A stretch of DNA of 64,000 bases from Acanthosepion esculentum (lineage: Eukaryota > Mollusca > Cephalopoda > Sepiida > Sepiidae): contig OZ038487.1 of NCBI GenBank assembly GCA_964036315.1, positions 56,150,909 through 56,214,908 on the forward strand, given 5' to 3'. The notes below the pieces were generated by a model. That model saw only the letters and a list, made by a program, of their open reading frames with translations, made no database searches and was not told where the DNA came from. Position numbers and translations under genes: made by a program. Positions 63,064-64,000 of this stretch are shown piece after piece. How positions within the stretch are numbered: position 1 is the stretch's first letter; every line of letters begins with the position of its first letter.

Positions 63064-64000
63064 CTCTGAAGATAAGGGTTAACTAAGGTATAAAATGAAT
63101 TTTTTAAAAGGAAAGATCTTTCATGAAGCCTTTTATTTTTGTTTTAATTACATGCTAATTGATTAAATTTCATATTTCCAATAAGCAAAATACTTTGCTT
63201 CAATTCAAAACTAATTTAAATTGATTGGAATGATTAATTTTTAATGACTGATTTTAGCCATATTTGCAATTCTCTCAGCACAACATAATTCTCTTTATTA
63301 AAAACTCTTTCAAAAATATACTTTTCTGAAACTTTATTTGAGAAAGATTAGCTGATTTAAAACTTAATTAATCAGATTTGAAACAAATATTACTTACTTT
63401 TAGTTTAAAATAGTGCAGAAAAGCATTTTTAACAGAGTTTTTATAAAGTGTTGACAACTATCTCCATAGATTTATATTTGAAAATTTTTTTTTGGGGGGA
63501 GGGAGGGTATCATATCTGTCAAAAATTACTTGAAGAATATAACATAAAAACCTTCTTAAATTATTTTTTAACTACCCAGTAATCTTTAGGAAAATATTCT
63601 AAGAAATCTAATGTTTTATTGAATTTTAGGTACTTTAGATTTAAATTTTCTTATTTTCTGATAATATGTATGGGAGTTCATATTTACAAAAATTGGCATG
63701 TTTATCCACAAAAAAATTCTAAATTCTTTTAAAAATATTTGCAGTGGGGGGAGTAACTAAATTGTAGTAAGCTTTTTCATTAATGATTAGTAAATATAGT
63801 TTTTAATTAATAACAGAATCACCAAACTAGTAAAAATTAATACAGAACTTTAAAAATTTAAAACTTTATAAATTATTCTAATTAAAATTTAAAAAAATGA
63901 AAACGATTCTTAAAAAATTCATTATTCATTGAAAAAATTTAATAGTGTCCATAATATATCTTATTCATAAAAGCAATTAAAACCTTTTCTAATTAAATAA
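63061..64000. other. AT-rich sequence; right part duplicates 59.54-59.82 kb
   Basis: 63710-64000 shares GATTAGTAAATATAGTTTT, AATTAATACA.AA, AAAAAAATGAAAAC and the end TTCTAATTAAATAA with 59.54-59.82 kb, in the same orientation. Confidence 0.55.

Overview
The window reads as repeat-rich, intergenic or deep-intronic DNA of an animal, most probably a coleoid cephalopod (octopus or squid). That assignment is inference: the base composition is very AT-rich, long (TA)n arrays recur every few kilobases, tRNA-derived SINEs are abundant, and the decayed LINE, mariner, Penelope and Helitron fragments are of the kinds common in mollusc genomes. No intact protein-coding gene, operon, rRNA array or functional tRNA gene is visible. 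Most long open frames are translations of microsatellites. One short segment at 45.06-45.23 kb, with a 3' splice-site-like tract before it, may be a decayed exon of a thioester-protein (C3/alpha-2-macroglobulin) gene, at low confidence.

Layout. 0-9.8 kb: SINE-A copies, three broken LINE families and three mariner remnants. 9.8-19.5 kb: Penelope-like element (PLE) fragments, foldback hairpins, a nearly complete mariner-like element (16.7-17.6 kb) and an inverted PLE locus (18.8-19.5 kb). 19.5-28.9 kb: an unclassified dispersed repeat, a 5S-rRNA-derived sequence, a tandem tRNA-Ser-like dimer with target-site duplication, LINE fragments, a GA minisatellite, a composite 5S-tRNA SINE and an inverted pair of tRNA-bearing repeats. 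29.1-34.1 kb: two unusual minisatellites, (TA)n punctuated by GGCTCCAG and (GATA)n punctuated by GAACAGTG. 34.2-37.3 kb: more tRNA-bearing units, a mariner-like element, and a PLE GIY-YIG endonuclease fragment followed by a good hammerhead ribozyme candidate. 38-41 kb and 49.9-51.8 kb: long purine-only tracts. 41.4-49.4 kb: PLE with nested SINE, LINE remnants, a full-length SINE with target duplication in one half of a tandem duplication, and two tandem tRNA-bearing units. 52.8-57.8 kb: LINE 3' end, Helitron remnants, palindromes and hammerhead-like motifs. 57.8-64 kb: AT-rich DNA with local duplications and one SINE.

The most coherent system is a set of PLE traces: N-terminal ORF fragments that stop around the same motif (LLPKYT) and usually run into (TA)n or (CA)n, GIY-YIG endonuclease tails joined head-to-tail to those N-terminal fragments (a pseudo-LTR arrangement), and about a dozen hairpins with hammerhead-ribozyme cores, several intact. 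Labels LINE-C, LINE-J, LINE-R, SINE-A, -B, -D, -E and R-unk1 are local names used only here. All boundaries were read by eye and are approximate unless a target duplication or palindrome fixes them.
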